From Aquimarina sp. MAR_2010_214 (GTDB taxonomy: Bacteria; Bacteroidota; Bacteroidia; Flavobacteriales; Flavobacteriaceae): a stretch of DNA of 64,000 nucleotides. Each line of letters opens with the position of its first letter. The stretch's first letter is position 1. The notes below the pieces were generated by a model, which saw nothing but the letters and a program-made list of their open reading frames with translations, ran no database searches and was not told where the DNA came from. Positions 45,701 to 57,400 of the stretch are shown here, piece after piece. Location of the stretch: contig NZ_PJMS01000001.1 in NCBI RefSeq assembly GCF_002846555.1, positions 4,510,501 to 4,574,500 of the forward strand, in the 5' to 3' direction. The position numbers and the translations under genes are program-made.

Positions 45701-48700
45701 CTCGTTATTACATTGGATATCCTCGCCTACCAAATCATTAATATCCCCACAACATAATAGATTAATCAATCTACAGGACGACCTAGTGTTCTTTCCTGAT
45801 CTTGCAGCAAAACTAGTGTTTCCACCAGAGCAAGATTCATATAGCTTGGCGGTGACTACCTTAGGAAAATGATCGGCTTCCCGATAGGTGATATTTAATT
45901 GCTGTTCCTTAATCTCTCCCTTATCTGTATAGGTATAGTTTACATTGGCTCCTGTAATGATCTTGATAGTTGCTGCATCTAATGCGTTCTCCAGTACCAT
46001 CGTAAATTTAGTCACTCCGGCTACGTCTATGGTATACGTACCTACAGGACCTGTTCTCCAAACTGCTGTTCCGGCTCCAAAGAAGGTCGCCAGATAACTC
46101 CCTTTGTATGAATCTAATGCATCCAGAGTTACACTCGCATTATTGATCGTATTATTCTTTTCGAGCTCATATAACAGATTTCGTATCCCGGTCTCAAAAC
46201 GTGAGGTATTATTACACCCAGAGATATCTGTTCCACTACCATCACCTATATATTCTCCTATACCATCAGCATCTGTAATACTACAATTAGAGATTCGAGC
46301 CTGAGTACTACCTGTCAAAATAACCTCCTGAGTAGTGGCAGTACTACCAGTACCTATACGTACTTCGGCTACCAGACTGTATTTAAATACTTTGGCGACG
46401 TCATCATAACTAGGGTAGATTTGTTTGATATTGGTAATCATCCAATTCGAGGTTCCATAATTCCCCCAGGTCTTGCCAAAAACAGATGCTGCCGGCAGAC
46501 TTACTTCAATCGGGATATCACCAACATCCAGGTTATTTTGGTTAAATCGAATCTGAAGCGTTCTATCTCCATTTGTCTTCGTGTTTTTTACGGTAATAGC
46601 AACGTCTGTGGGATGTTCTCCTCCTAAATCAGTAAATAGTGCAGGACTTAGATAAGCTCCCGTATAGGCATTACTTGTACTGATTCCTGAGCCATATTCC
46701 TTAAAATAATACGTAAGGTACATCTCTAAGTCTCTGGCCTTGGGACAAACTCCGGTTGCAACATAATACTCATAATTGGTAAACCCTGCCAGGTCATCAT
46801 AAATATCTCTTGAGTTATCACCAGAACTATATAAATTATCAGATGGCTTAAAACGCTTCTCTTTTTTATCATATTGAGCTACATGCGCATCCTTACATAA
46901 TCCATTAGCGGTACCCGTAATTAACCCCTCTACTTTATTATTGACTGCGGTACTATAATTAGATAGTACTGTAAGTAATGTGGTAGGGGCTGCTTGTGTA
47001 CCTATACAACCATTATAACATCCTTTGTTTATCCCATAAATATTACCAAATAAGCTTTGGATCGTTTGCTTGGCAGTGGCATAATTTGCTTTATACGTAT
47101 TCCAGAACTGATCTTTTTTTGCAACATCGGTAAATGTATCTACCTTACCCACTATAGCTCCTGCTGTTGGATTCGCTCCTAAGCCCAAATCACAACTCGA
47201 GATACTGTTACATACCAAAGTTGCCAAAGTAAACTCCATTACATTCTTATCACTACCGTTATAGTTTTGAGTAAGAGATTCTTTGATGATATCTTTTCGT
47301 GCTCCATGGGAGGTCGTGTTTTCTACTCTGGGGATTACACTCGAAAAATAAGGGTCTCTGCTTGATAACGTTTCTAATGCTCCTAGTAAACCTGCTGTTT
47401 TTGCAGCTGTATATGTTTTAACAGATTGCAGGTACATATCAAAGCCATCAGAATTCATCTTTGCTCCACTAACCGTGGCAGTGACTTCACAAACAGCATT
47501 GGCATATTCTAAATAACAATATTCAGGGTGATATACTAGCAATGATGATGCCCATTGCTCCTGCCAGATGGCATCACTTAGAAAATCAGAGACATTAGCA
47601 AGATATTGGGGTTCTACATATACAAAGTCACGATCACCTGGCTTTTCTATAATAACGGCGCCTTCTTGTAATTTTGGAGTATAGCTGATATCTTCTTGTA
47701 CCTCTCCCGCATCATTGGTAGAAATTTTGATTGTTTGCTTTATTTTTACATAACTGATCGTACCTTCTTCGTTATAATAGTGTCCTTTTGTGTATACTCC
47801 TGTTCCACTTGGTGCAGCGTCATATGATGCATGACGAGGATTTCGCCAGCTATTAAAGACTCCCGAAGAAGTTCTGGCACTGTACAACTCATTGGATTCA
47901 TTATAAATATTCAGCTTAGCACTATTGGCAGAAGTAGACGATCCTGCATTATTTGAATTCTGGTTATTATATATATTTGCTATATATGCGCCATACTGAC
48001 CTAATGGTTTCATATCATTAAGCAATGCTGATGCTGCTATACCACAACTAATCGAATTGGCTACGATATCCTCGGTGGTATCGGTAGCATCAATCGTACC
48101 GTCTGCACAAGGGGCATTACAAGCTCTAACTAAAGCATCCCATTGGATACCAAACACTTCGCTCAATCTTGTCTTTTCATTGGCTAATTCTGCAGCGGAT
48201 AGATAGTCTAATTTTGAATAATCATAATTGGCTACCTGAGTAGTTACATAAGAAGCTCTCCCTCCATAATCAGCTATTAAAGCTTTCTCACAATCTTCGC
48301 AAGTCACAAAACATCCTTCAAAACTAAGTACCGGTAAATTGGTTACCTCTTCGGGGCTGACATAACAGGCATCATTTTTATCCTGAAGCTTTTTAACATA
48401 CGCATCTGCATATGCTTCCAAAGATTCTCTACTCACCACCAAACTTTTGGTAATACTATAACTCCCTCTCTTTACCGGTGATACAAATTCTGGTAATACA
48501 AACTTCCCTGGGGTTCCTTTACTTAGGTCTATCTTTTGTTTTTTGGAACCCGAAATAAGAGAATTCCCATCGATATCTAAGACATCAATCGCCAGATCAT
48601 ATACCAAAGGATATTGTACATTGTTGGTTGTAGTACAGGCATATTCAAAAAACGGATCATTAGCAACACTATAGTTAAACGTTCGGTTTTCTGCAAAAGC

Positions 48701-50503
48701 AGAAACCTTGGTACCTGCATATTCTAAGGCATCTTCTAATGCGCCATAGGCCTGAGTAGCTGTTTTTATATTATTATCGGCATTAGTGTCTTTGGCTTCT
48801 CTGGATAACTTACCTAACAGATCAACGTTTAGCTCTTTATGTAATAACCCACTGGCATCTACTTCATCTGAGGTTCCGATCAGGTTCGTCGGAGTATACC
48901 CTGATAATGCAGTAGCAATAGTCCTTCCTTGTGGATCGATATAACTAATACTGGCCTGACCATTAGGGTCAATCACCATATTCTTTTTATAATGTGCTTT
49001 ATTCCCTACACTATAACCAAACAAACGGTTTAATTCTTTCTGCTCTGGAGTACCATAATAATACTCCATCTCCTGACCGCTACCCAATTGGTGGGTAACT
49101 CCCACACCACTCTTTCTACGGATACGTCCCGTGTTATCTGGCATATATTCGATCTGAGAGAAGGGATGTCCCTCTGCATCAGGTACTCGATCCTTAAAAT
49201 CTCCACCACTATCATTAGCTGCAGAATAGTATTTACTCGCGCCATTTGATGTAGCCATAGCTTTTGCGGTAGTAGACTGATCCAGAACATTCTGACTATT
49301 CAGATCAAAATCTGTATAATCATATGGGGTACCTGCTTGTAAGGTACTCTGATTAAAATCTCTGACATACCCTATTTGCTTTTGTGTTGTAGGAACTGGT
49401 AATACTTCTACTGCAACACGACCTTGCGCATCATAGATCACCTCACCTACAATAGTGTTGTCATCTGAATTGATCTTGGTAACCGTTTGACGATTACGTA
49501 GCGTACCATCAAAATAGCTAACTACTTCTTTTTTCTTACCTTCTTCTGCATAACTTGACTGAAATTGCCAGTTCTTAGATTTTTCATGATCACTGGTCAA
49601 CTGATAGACATCAGGCCAACTGGAAACTGTAGTTTTTGATGTAGCTCCACTACTCCATCTTCCATACTTATATTTCGAAACATTCGACTGATAACGACCT
49701 ACTGCGCGTACTCTATAGATGATATATCCTTTGCTATAAATTAGTGGAATACTATACGTACTATTTGTAGTTTGAATACGAGTGTTGTTTTTCTCAAAAT
49801 CACGGGTGCTAAACTTAACCTGGCTCGGAGTTAGTGCGGTATCAAAAGTAGGCCCATAACTATCTATCCAGGTCCATTCTAACTGGTAATGATCTACTCC
49901 TTCAACCGATCCCCAACTTACCGATAATTCGTTATGAGATGTATCATATACTCCGGTAACATCTGGTGTGGTATCTGATAACTGCTTATAATTCTCCAAA
50001 GATAACTCTGATGAAAGGGCTATGTTTTCTGGAACATAACCATTGAGATCTGCAGCCAAACCTGCCCCTAGATTTTCATAAGAACCTTGTTGAATGGTTA
50101 TACGAGCGCCGTAACTATCAGATATAACATGTTTGCTTACACCAATACCACTACTTCCTGATCCTGAAACCGTATTATGTGCTACCGATAATTTTACTTC
50201 ATAACGCTTTGATGTATCAAAAGTACCGTTAGATAGTCTTGGAGTTACATTTAGGGTTAATCCATAACGAAACCATCCATAGGGAGGCTGATCTGAATCT
50301 ACTCGTAAAATCAAACTCGTAGCCGATGAAACCGTAGTTGCATTGGTTAAAATGTTTAGATTAGGACTGAAATCAAGTGCAGTACCTGAACTAATCGCAC
50401 TACTAATTTCTGATGGGGTATAAGATAATTTGTCCTGACCATAACCTAGGGTCAAAACAAAAAATAAAATAAAAAACTTAAGATATATGCTAGTATTTTT
50501 CAT
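39776..50503 (-). CDS. RHS1: giant secreted RHS polymorphic toxin with papain-like C-terminal domain
   Basis: A 3575-residue protein with signal peptide ([17 protein letters not shown]), a fibronectin III-like domain (about 190-290), a DUF6443-like region, a large cysteine-containing middle part, an internal segment not shared with RHS2 (about 1600-2280), YD repeats ([32 protein letters not shown]) and the RHS core end ([30 protein letters not shown]). The last 300 residues are the toxin. [16 protein letters not shown] (Cys3446 or Cys3448), KGHAVNG (His3531) and EIYDIQ (Asp3545) form a Cys-His-Asp order as in papain-like/Tox-PL toxins, which deamidate glutamine or cleave proteins. A putative immunity gene follows. 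RHS proteins form a shell that holds the toxin. No T6SS adaptor domain is visible, so export by Sec and an outer-membrane route is likely. Confidence 0.9.
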   Translation of the reverse strand: MKNTSIYLKFFILFFVLTLGYGQDKLSYTPSEISSAISSGTALDFSPNLNILTNATTVSSATSLILRVDSDQPPYGWFRYGLTLNVTPRLSNGTFDTSKRYEVKLSVAHNTVSGSGSSGIGVSKHVISDSYGARITIQQGSYENLGAGLAADLNGYVPENIALSSELSLENYKQLSDTTPDVTGVYDTSHNELSVSWGSVEGVDHYQLEWTWIDSYGPTFDTALTPSQVKFSTRDFEKNNTRIQTTNSTYSIPLIYSKGYIIYRVRAVGRYQSNVSKYKYGRWSSGATSKTTVSSWPDVYQLTSDHEKSKNWQFQSSYAEEGKKKEVVSYFDGTLRNRQTVTKINSDDNTIVGEVIYDAQGRVAVEVLPVPTTQKQIGYVRDFNQSTLQAGTPYDYTDFDLNSQNVLDQSTTAKAMATSNGASKYYSAANDSGGDFKDRVPDAEGHPFSQIEYMPDNTGRIRRKSGVGVTHQLGSGQEMEYYYGTPEQKELNRLFGYSVGNKAHYKKNMVIDPNGQASISYIDPQGRTIATALSGYTPTNLIGTSDEVDASGLLHKELNVDLLGKLSREAKDTNADNNIKTATQAYGALEDALEYAGTKVSAFAENRTFNYSVANDPFFEYACTTTNNVQYPLVYDLAIDVLDIDGNSLISGSKKQKIDLSKGTPGKFVLPEFVSPVKRGSYSITKSLVVSRESLEAYADAYVKKLQDKNDACYVSPEEVTNLPVLSFEGCFVTCEDCEKALIADYGGRASYVTTQVANYDYSKLDYLSAAELANEKTRLSEVFGIQWDALVRACNAPCADGTIDATDTTEDIVANSISCGIAASALLNDMKPLGQYGAYIANIYNNQNSNNAGSSTSANSAKLNIYNESNELYSARTSSGVFNSWRNPRHASYDAAPSGTGVYTKGHYYNEEGTISYVKIKQTIKISTNDAGEVQEDISYTPKLQEGAVIIEKPGDRDFVYVEPQYLANVSDFLSDAIWQEQWASSLLVYHPEYCYLEYANAVCEVTATVSGAKMNSDGFDMYLQSVKTYTAAKTAGLLGALETLSSRDPYFSSVIPRVENTTSHGARKDIIKESLTQNYNGSDKNVMEFTLATLVCNSISSCDLGLGANPTAGAIVGKVDTFTDVAKKDQFWNTYKANYATAKQTIQSLFGNIYGINKGCYNGCIGTQAAPTTLLTVLSNYSTAVNNKVEGLITGTANGLCKDAHVAQYDKKEKRFKPSDNLYSSGDNSRDIYDDLAGFTNYEYYVATGVCPKARDLEMYLTYYFKEYGSGISTSNAYTGAYLSPALFTDLGGEHPTDVAITVKNTKTNGDRTLQIRFNQNNLDVGDIPIEVSLPAASVFGKTWGNYGTSNWMITNIKQIYPSYDDVAKVFKYSLVAEVRIGTGSTATTQEVILTGSTQARISNCSITDADGIGEYIGDGSGTDISGCNNTSRFETGIRNLLYELEKNNTINNASVTLDALDSYKGSYLATFFGAGTAVWRTGPVGTYTIDVAGVTKFTMVLENALDAATIKIITGANVNYTYTDKGEIKEQQLNITYREADHFPKVVTAKLYESCSGGNTSFAARSGKNTRSSCRLINLLCCGDINDLVGEDIQCNNEVACPSNSETEKLFEDRFKEVLDFAFKFLPLDERKPLEFAKMTSFKEDLQLQKRLQRRLNPISDRQVDLRIEQASGIKSTSNHTISIGFTGIRNTSESLSRFDSFNPTASFIINFQDLASQQDFAKIQDILCLDLREDSGGASRSEAFSRNAKLSQGEKGSGNTRLSITYRTTEGIIRTVEPNLKLVFTYPVGEGGVQESQSQVDCPFFNPIVPIDPVCTLKEKLSENLTGLINNLINNGALNANNLGKNVYSASNSKYNKFLKDFFTAQSAAQCTNYPETCFNGGVYDFSDVTQIIMKFKKHKKGIHGGSLNDDNVDFYIAYADILVFSIEIGSYQSITASGVNIQSITYEEINNSSAGIVNYVPTLNWTNGYVFNNPNGYLELYRNDISVFSRIKDSASCIAPRYRIYFDFDCDLFTKYTGYSIASKIQDIDNVNVSIVQPGSEAEERAFENYLKDAMNVYLTSGSSSGIRIPLNSISSGSTGVDFNTRVEKFLATTLEAPNTNFQIPSFKDTLNISVRPIDNLSSVYESTSTFGGGFQLDTRVKRGNVIGGVRQRTIVNRIDIIFEEDFKDVAQILDVFFIRETIQGVIYATVRYKNTNGLIQTAKNVGITHFVTAFAIPEMKAGDYGKGYTYYFNVLLEMGLNESVQTTKNRITSEITERETLCGTTGANTISSPSSSRTNELSARSATVIADEIIPCGPTVCVPPLVEPVSCTAKYAAYTTVMNRIGDKEEGDVVSEEEFCKNSLQYLVDDYDYYLTKFKITSTLNLHYMSMARFGATEFNFGYPGMSKPYKDKPAIIDLYFTHTSGSGTIKTWAAFTTDYLNQPENKGVCVPRAFLTDFSDVTIDVPEDSDCKQFVKSVRAAYTRDAYESFITIKREEFVKGYIKKAIDDAVETFDMKYFDKEYQYTLYYYDQSGNLLQTVPPEGVDRFTKAELLATNTSGVTLNEQINQHRANNIAKENAGLLPNHELLTQYRYNSLNQLVWQKTPDGGITRFAYDKLGRIIASQNAKQRINNRFSYTTYDELGRIIEAGELIPDKGISINDTTGKLVYTTGGNEVLTRVEDNYPVNVAANRVEVTRTRYNDLQIAATEIFETVLDADSYASTTRNRVSAIYYYDTFGTATIERQYNHAIFYTYDIHGNVKELVQHNKQMALTLDDPTSGMKRTQYAYDLISGNVNTVTYQKGKPDQFIHKYEYDADNRIVNVKTSDHGMIWEQDASYQYFAHGPLARTVLGDKKVQGIDYAYTLQGWLKGVNSESLSPDTDMGGDGANGSTVAKDAMGYSLSYYTGDYKSVGTTNATSFAYSNTSGLQSSKNLYNGNIKQMVTSLIDNNESMLASQSNHYEYDQLNRIKKMQGYKIAGTVGTKNYSSEYAYDNNGNLDTLKRSAVNSQSTVVNMDDLTYTYKTVTDPDTGLQKRSNQLGHVDDAIAGSQFNDLEDQNPDNYTYNAIGQLISDKKEGITNIEWRVDGKVKQITKSNGTTISFAYDGLGNRISKTVLPENKTTLYARDAQGNTMGVYEANTSGSVAADMRLREHHIYGSSRLGLEEKNILLTTTDMPAITTFSNTVGDKRYELSNHLGNVLSVVSDRKSAITTGNLTTFTPDVLTFSDYYPFGMLLPNRHGNSGNYRYGFQGQEMDNEVKGEGNSINYKFRMHDPRVGRFFAVDPLAKEYPWNSPYAFSENRVIHMIELEGLESVFSEEFWWDVGTRMSIIDFNHPKNNPLSFRARDPLGWELENAPSHTATRPSKNITGNYLFDAALMLGGYDMFSRAYNGDRMAQAQVIMGGILSFDGIPEQKLLSRSNRRLFSKGWGATPNSIGGKKDISLLGAHKKINPGNYRDHCLCVSVEFAKHYGGFSFGEAPRMTIDAPDDYITKNLGELFSINKKNVSTTHEMGNFLRSLDGSIDQTIIRFNWNKKTQLKHLFKGHAVNGVKESGWEIYDIQEAKIETSWRRLRELIESIDIYTLEKKQP
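40851..43670. repeat. RHS C-terminal conserved block, copy in RHS1
   Basis: About 2.8 kb encoding the YD-repeat region. It aligns without gaps with 52460-55279 in RHS2, with scattered, mostly silent substitutions. Its left end (near 40850, at PFGMLLPN) is the point where the two genes become unrelated and the toxin modules start. Its right end (43670) is where the internal variable segments start. Confidence 0.8.
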
Positions 50504-50556
50504 AAATACAGTACCGTTTTAGTATGCCTGATGAGTTAAGTGATATCCGTGGAATT
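46012..50556. repeat. Near-identical duplicated block, copy with RHS1
   Basis: About 4.5 kb (5' part of RHS1 plus 53 upstream bases) that matches 56862-61406 at an offset of exactly 10,850. In the lines compared by eye I found only two base differences (near 50416 and 50422). The block includes the fossil tail of the LolA-like gene at 50519-50556. Such identity implies a recent duplication or gene conversion. Confidence 0.85.
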
Positions 50557-50690
50557 ATAATAGCACGATTACAAATTCGTGTTGTTACAATTGCTAATGC
50601 AATAATACTAGCTCTTAGTTCCATTTTTCGGAACTGGGAAATATTTTTTTACAATAATTATGTATTTTGAGCCTATACACTTATCTATGA
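50543..50690. repeat. Element upstream of RHS1, second copy of the scar at 38225
   Basis: It aligns with 38225-38372 and contains the small inverted repeat ACACGA / TCGTGT. It overlaps by 14 bases with the fossil of the LolA-like gene's tail, so the join between the two is fixed in both copies. Confidence 0.65.
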
Positions 50691-50773
50691 TATGGATAGC
50701 ATTTCCTTAGTATATCAGAATCTACTTGCCAAAGATGTATCGGGAGCATCATCACTCCTTTTCTTGAAACAAC

Positions 50774-50800
50774 AAAAGCTACCTGTTACAGTAGCTTTTA
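50774..50800. terminator. Bidirectional terminator-like hairpin between the cassettes
   Basis: AAAAGCTACCTG-tta-CAGTAGCTTTT with one bulged C and T runs on both strands. It is expected to end transcription of the RHS2-immunity unit. Related hairpin at 36989-37015. Confidence 0.75.
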
Positions 50801-50833
50801 TCTATAAAATTATATTTCATCCTTTGATCATTG

Positions 50834-51133
50834 CGCAAAGTCGGGAGACATTTTCGTAGCAATACCGTTTTTTATTTAATCACTCTTCGCAGAGCGAGCA
50901 AAAACTGCCCGATACCGTTAGGGAACATATGCTTTTTACAATCGATGCAATGATCAGAGATGCTAAAGCTAGGTTAGCATACTCCTAAAAAACAAAAACC
51001 ATCTATTTCTAGGTAGCTTTATTATTTCTTATTTTATCTCTCTTGACCCATCTACTCACACCGCTTACTCATAACCGGTACTAGTGTGGACACTAGCATT
51101 AGCAATCAGATACGCTATACCCGAGCGGGGGAT
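50834..51133. repeat. 285-bp-type repeat unit downstream of the RHS2 cassette
   Basis: A diverged copy of the units at 38473-39237, with the same hairpin region (50998-51016) and, on the minus strand, ARSAKSD-stop in frame. The plus-strand frame is broken by a TAG here. It begins about 17 bases after the end of the RHS2 immunity gene. Confidence 0.75.
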
Positions 51134-51150
51134 TTTGTTAACCGTAAGGA

Positions 51151-51432
51151 TTACAAATCCGCACTATCGGTTTCTCCGAAATCGTCCTTTAAATATAATG
51201 CTACTTGATGCATCCTAAATGTATGACTTTCATTTTTCCAAAGATTAGAATCCAACAAAATTTCTTCTGCCTCGAACTCATCAATTTTATATCCTTTATA
51301 AAGAACTATCCAAGCCTCTGTCATCGAAGCCCCTAAGTTATACAAATGATTAATCAATAATTTGATATCTTCCGTATTGTTTAACGATTTAGTTTTGGTA
51401 GTATTAAATAATATTTCAATTTTAGGGTGCAT
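51151..51432 (-). CDS. Putative immunity protein of RHS2
   Basis: A 93-residue cytoplasmic protein starting at an ATG six bases after the RHS2 stop. It is mostly helical (KLLINHLYNLGASMTEAWIVLYKGY, EAEEILLDSNLWKN) and ends acidic (DDFGETDSADL). I know no family for it. Position behind the variable toxin domain and the difference from the immunity gene of RHS1 fit a toxin-specific immunity protein. Inferred from position and length. Confidence 0.7.
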   Translation of the reverse strand: MHPKIEILFNTTKTKSLNNTEDIKLLINHLYNLGASMTEAWIVLYKGYKIDEFEAEEILLDSNLWKNESHTFRMHQVALYLKDDFGETDSADL

Positions 51433-51438
51433 AATTAA

Positions 51439-54400
51439 TTATTTTATAGGTATTTCAATCAAACGATCATCTGAATCAGGAAGTTCAGAACCTTCGGGAC
51501 GGTCTCTATAAAAACCTAATCTCAAGAAATCATATCCTTCTGATTTTGCGAATTCCGTTAGATCTCTTATTAGTTGTCTATGTGCAGTTGGACCAACTAA
51601 ATTTTGAGCCGATAAAACATATTTATCTAATGCATCAAAAACCTCAATCTCTCCAAATGTTATTGAATTATCATCAGGATTAATTGTTACTTCTGCTTGT
51701 CCAATTATATCTCTTCCATTTTTTCTAAATTCTCCTTCAAAAAACCCACTTTCATTAATAGTAAACTTACCATTTGCTGTTGGCACTTCTCCAACGTATC
51801 CACCATAAGATGCATTTAATATAGTATTTAAAAAATTAGAATCATTAAATTCAGGAATAGTTTCAATTGAAGGTGCTTGTAACTCTACTGGTATTCTACT
51901 CATTCCTCCTCTAAATGCAGGAATATTATCTTGAACAGGTAGTACTTGTTCCATTATTTCTTGTCTTAAAGCTTCAGACACTGCTGGAAATGTTTCCACC
52001 TCTAATTTCGGTGATTCATTAGGAGTAAAACCTCCTGGAACAATTGAAGGAGTCTCACTAGGTAATGTAAACGCCCTTTCCGCAAGATTACCAAGAGCTC
52101 TAGCTCCATTCCTTATATTATCTCGTTGTTGGTATATTCCTACGGTTGTAACAACACCTGCAGTTACTACAGTAGCTCCCTCTAGAGATGCTAGCCAAGC
52201 TGCCACAACAACACAAGGAGGACAATCTCCTTTAACATCATTAAAGAGAATAGGATTATTCTTCATAGATGTATATGGAGACTCGTTAGGGAAAGTAACA
52301 GGATCAATACTTAACCATCTTGCAACTCTTGGATCATATTGCCTAAAATGTGTAGTATAACTATTTCCTTCTCCTTTTAACTCATCGTCTTTCTCACTCC
52401 CTTGATATCCATATCTATAATCTGCACTATTACCATGTCTATTAGGTAACAACATACCAAAAGGATAGTAATCACTAAATGTAAGAACGTCTGGTGTAAA
52501 GGTAGTTAAATTCCCGGTAGTAATCGCACTCTTACGGTCGCTTACCACACTTAGCACATTGCCTAAATGATTACTTAATTCATAGCGCTTGTCTCCTACG
52601 GTATTACTAAAAGTAGTTATAGCAGGCGTATCTGTAGTCGTGAGCAGTATGTTCTTTTCTTCTAACCCTAATCGGCTACTACCATAGATATGATGCTCAC
52701 GTAAACGCATATCGGTAGCAACAGACCCACTGGTGTTTGCTTCGTATACCCCCATCGTATTCCCTTGGGCATCGCGTGCATACAGCGTGGTTTTGTTTTC
52801 TGGTAGTACCGTTTTAGAAATACGATTTCCCAGACCATCATAAGCAAAGCTTATTGTTGTACCATTACTTTTGGTGATCTTTTTCACCTTACCATCTACA
52901 CGCCACTCGATATTGGTAATTCCTTCTTTTTTATCAGAAATCAGTTGTCCGATAGCATCATATGTATAGTTATCTGGATTCTGATCCTCCAGATCATTAA
53001 ACTGGCTACCTGCAATAGCATCATCTACATGCCCTAACTGATTAGAACGTTTTTGTAATCCCGTATCGGGATCAGTAACCGTTTTATATGTATAGGTAAG
53101 GTCATCCATATTCACTACCGTACCCTGGCTATTGACTGCTGATCGCTTTAAAGTATCGAGGTTGCCATTATTATCATATGCATATTCTGAGCTATAATTT
53201 TTAGTACCTACTGTTCCTGCTATTTTATACCCCTGCATTTTTTTAATACGGTTAAGCTGGTCATACTCGTAATGGTTACTCTGTGATGCGAGCATAGATT
53301 CATTATTATCAATCAGACTGGTCACCATCTGCTTGATATTACCATTATACAGGTTTTTACTGCTTTGTAATCCTGATGTATTGCTATATGCAAATGAGGT
53401 CGCATTGGTCGTACCTACTGATTTATAATCACCGGTATAGTAACTTAGTGAATACCCCATAGCATCTTTGGCTACTTTAGAACCATTGGCTCCATCTCCT
53501 CCCATATCGGTATCAGGACTTAGGCTTTCTGAGTTTACTCCTTTTAACCATCCTTGTAAGGTGTATGCATAATCAATTCCCTGTACTTTCTTGTCTCCAA
53601 GTATTGTTCTTGCCAGTGGACCATGTGCAAAGTATTGATAACTCGCATCCTGTTCCCAGATCATTCCATGATCAGAAGTTTTGACATTAACAATACGGTT
53701 GTCAGCATCATACTCATATTCATGAATAAACTGATCTGGCTTCCCTTTTTGATAAGTTACCGTATTTACATTACCACTAATCAGATCATAGGCATACTGG
53801 GTGCGTTTCATACCCGAAGTAGGATCATCTAGCGTTAGTGCCATTTGCTTATTATGCTGTACCAGTTCTTTTACATTACCATGGATATCGTAGGTATAGA
53901 AAATCGCATGGTTATATTGGCGTTCGATTGTAGCTGTACCAAAGGTATCGTAGTAATAAATTGCAGATACGCGATTACGTGTCGTGCTTGCATAGTTATC
54001 GGCATCCAGCACCGTCTCAAAGATCTCTGTTGCTGCAATTTGTAAATCATTATATCGTGTACGGGTTACTTCTACTCGATTTGCAGCGACATTAACAGGG
54101 TAGTTATCTTCTACTCGTGTAAGGACTTCATTGCCTCCTGTGGTATATACCAATTTACCCGTAGTATCATTGATACTTATTCCTTTATCTGGTATCAGTT
54201 CTCCTGCTTCGGTGATTCTACCCAACTCATCATAGGTAGTATAGCTAAATCTGTTATTAATACGTTGTTTTGCATTCTGAGAAGCTATAATCCTACCCAG
54301 TTTATCATAAGCAAAACGGGTAATCCCGCCATCTGGTGTTTTTTGCCATACCAACTGATTGAGAGAATTGTAACGGTATTGTGTTAGCAACTCATGATTT

Positions 54401-57400
54401 GGTAAGAGATCTGCATCCTCTTTGGCTATGTTATTTGCCCGGTGTTGATTGATCTGATCATTAAGTGTTACTCCTGATGTATTTGTGGCCAATAATTCTG
54501 CCTTGGTAAAACGATCCACTCCTTCTGGAGGAACTGTTTGTAACAGGTTACCGGATTGATCATAATAGTATAGGGTATATTGATATTCTTTATCAAAATA
54601 CTTCATATCAAAAGTCTCTACAGCATTATCGATTGCTTTTTTGATATATCCTTTAACAAATTCTTCGCGTTTGATCGTGATAAAACTCTCATAAGCATCT
54701 CTGGTATACGCAGCTCGTACACTTTTTACAAATTGCTTACAGTCACTATCTTCTGGGACATCTATAGTAACATCGCTAAAATCTGTAAGGAAGGCTCTTG
54801 GTACACAAACACCTTTGTTCTCCGGTTGATTAAGGTAATCTGTAGTAAAGGCTGCCCAGGTTTTTATTGTACCGCTACCACTAGTATGTGTAAAGTATAA
54901 ATCGATAATAGCTGGCTTATCTTTGTAAGGTTTACTCATCCCAGGATAACCAAAATTAAACTCGGTAGCTCCAAAGCGAGCCATAGACATATAATGTAAG
55001 TTTAAGGTCGAGGTGATTTTAAATTTGGTGAGGTAATAATCATAATCATCAACCAGGTATTGTAACGAGTTTTTACAAAATTCTTCCTCTGACACTACAT
55101 CTCCTTCTTCTTTATCTCCGATACGGTTCATTACCGTTGTATAAGCAGCATACTTCGCTGTACAACTTACAGGCTCTACCAACGGTGGAACACAAACGGT
55201 AGGACCACAAGGTATGGTTTCGTCTGGGATAACGGTGGCGGATCTTGCTGAAAGTTCATTAGTTCTACTTGATGATGGAGCAAAGGAGTTTTCAAAATTA
55301 TTATTTTCTACATTAGCATGTCTTACAGATATTCTATCAAAATACGATTTATCAATTATGCTTTTCGGTTTATTAAAAGCTAATGAACGACTTAGCATAG
55401 GAGGAGAAGAAACGTTTACTTTTAAAACATCACATAACACCAATTTTAATTGAGTTAAAGAGTTAGTAGTTCCTGGGACTTTTTCGTCTCTAACAGATTC
55501 AATCTTAACATTTTTTGCTGTCTTAATATTCCCTAAATTATCTTTAAAGGTAATAGTGCAAATTTTACTTTCGTAATAATCTTTTTCAAGCCCCGTCCTA
55601 ATAATTTTTATATCTATTATTTCAGAGACATTAAAAAAATCTTCTTCAAAGTACATTATATATCTTAACAACGAACCTGTCTTATAATTTGCGATAATAG
55701 TTAAGTGATGATTAATTGCTACTTCATTAAACATACTACCATACAAATTTGTTCTATATGAACTAAAATCATTATCATAAACAAGATTAGGTCGGTTTTC
55801 TACATAATAAGGCTCTAACAATGTTTTGTATCGCTCATTTAATTTAAAATTACCAAAAAAAAGTTCATCATATATGGTCGCAGCTGCTTCCTTTGTTATA
55901 TCTCCTTTTTTAAGTTTTAAAGCCGCGTTAAAACTACCTTTTAACAACTCTTCTAGTTGATTCTCTTCATAACTATTAGTAGAACATACATCCACATCTG
56001 TATTATCTAAACTATCAGGATCAGCTTGAAGAGAATAATTAATATACTTATCCATTAAATCACAACCAAAATATAAATATTCTATTTTATTTCTTTGATA
56101 AATAGCTACATTATCCCTAATTTGTCTAGAATATAATTCAGTTTCTTTTAAAACACCTTCCCTATCTAAATATTTCAAATTAAATTTTTGACTACGATTG
56201 ATTACCCCTAAATAAGTAAACCCTTGAATTTCTTGAATATTTCTTAAATCTGATGCGGTAGAGAAATGAGTTTCATGGATGTCTGAAAATTTTATCTTTA
56301 AAATACTAGATTTTCTACTACTATTGAATGGTGATTGATAAAATGACAAACCACTAAATATATAATTTTTATTAGAAAAATCAATAGCCTGATCGCAATC
56401 AAAAGGGTTAGATTGGCAATAATATGCGCTATTAAATTTAAAAAAATCTTGTAAAAAATTATTATATAGTGAATAATCTTTCAAGGGAATAAGTTTGTAT
56501 AAATTATCGGATGCCATTTTCCCTTTTGTAATCAATGCATTTAATAAAGACACAAAGCTTTCTTCAAACTTTTTGCCATAAAATGATTCGTCTACACAAA
56601 TTCCATCCGGAGTTCCTACCAAATCATTAATATCCCCACAACACAAGAGATTGATCAATCTACATTTACCGGTAGTAGCACAAGATTCATACAACTTGGC
56701 AGTGACTACCTTAGGAAAATGATCGGCTTCGCGATAGGTTATATTTAATTGCTGCTCTGTAATCTCACTTTTGGCATTATACAAGTAATTTACATTGGCT
56801 CCTGTGATTATTTTTATAGTTGCTGCATCTAATGCTTTCTCTAGTACCATCGTGAATTTAGTCACTCCGGCTACGTCTATGGTATACGTACCTACAGGAC
56901 CTGTTCTCCAAACTGCTGTTCCGGCTCCAAAGAAGGTCGCCAGATAACTCCCTTTGTATGAATCTAATGCATCCAGAGTTACACTCGCATTATTGATCGT
57001 ATTATTCTTTTCGAGCTCATATAACAGATTTCGTATCCCGGTCTCAAAACGTGAGGTATTATTACACCCAGAGATATCTGTTCCACTACCATCACCTATA
57101 TATTCTCCTATACCATCAGCATCTGTAATACTACAATTAGAGATTCGAGCCTGAGTACTACCTGTCAAAATAACCTCCTGAGTAGTGGCAGTACTACCAG
57201 TACCTATACGTACTTCGGCTACCAGACTGTATTTAAATACTTTGGCGACGTCATCATAACTAGGGTAGATTTGTTTGATATTGGTAATCATCCAATTCGA
57301 GGTTCCATAATTCCCCCAGGTCTTGCCAAAAACAGATGCTGCCGGCAGACTTACTTCAATCGGGATATCACCAACATCCAGGTTATTTTGGTTAAATCGA

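Larger units (their letters stand above)
50504..51150. other. Non-coding spacer between the two RHS cassettes
   Basis: No gene. From right to left, which is the direction of transcription, it holds a repeat unit (50834-51133), a bidirectional hairpin terminator (50774-50800), an element also found at 38225 (50543-50690) and the 53-bp fossil of the tail of the LolA-like gene. A promoter for RHS1 should lie here; I cannot place it with certainty. Confidence 0.6.

Noticed and set aside
42014-46627. Plus-strand frames inside the RHS genes, with counterparts near 53623-57477
   Set aside because: They lie opposite the conserved RHS coding sequence and recur only because the RHS genes are duplicated.
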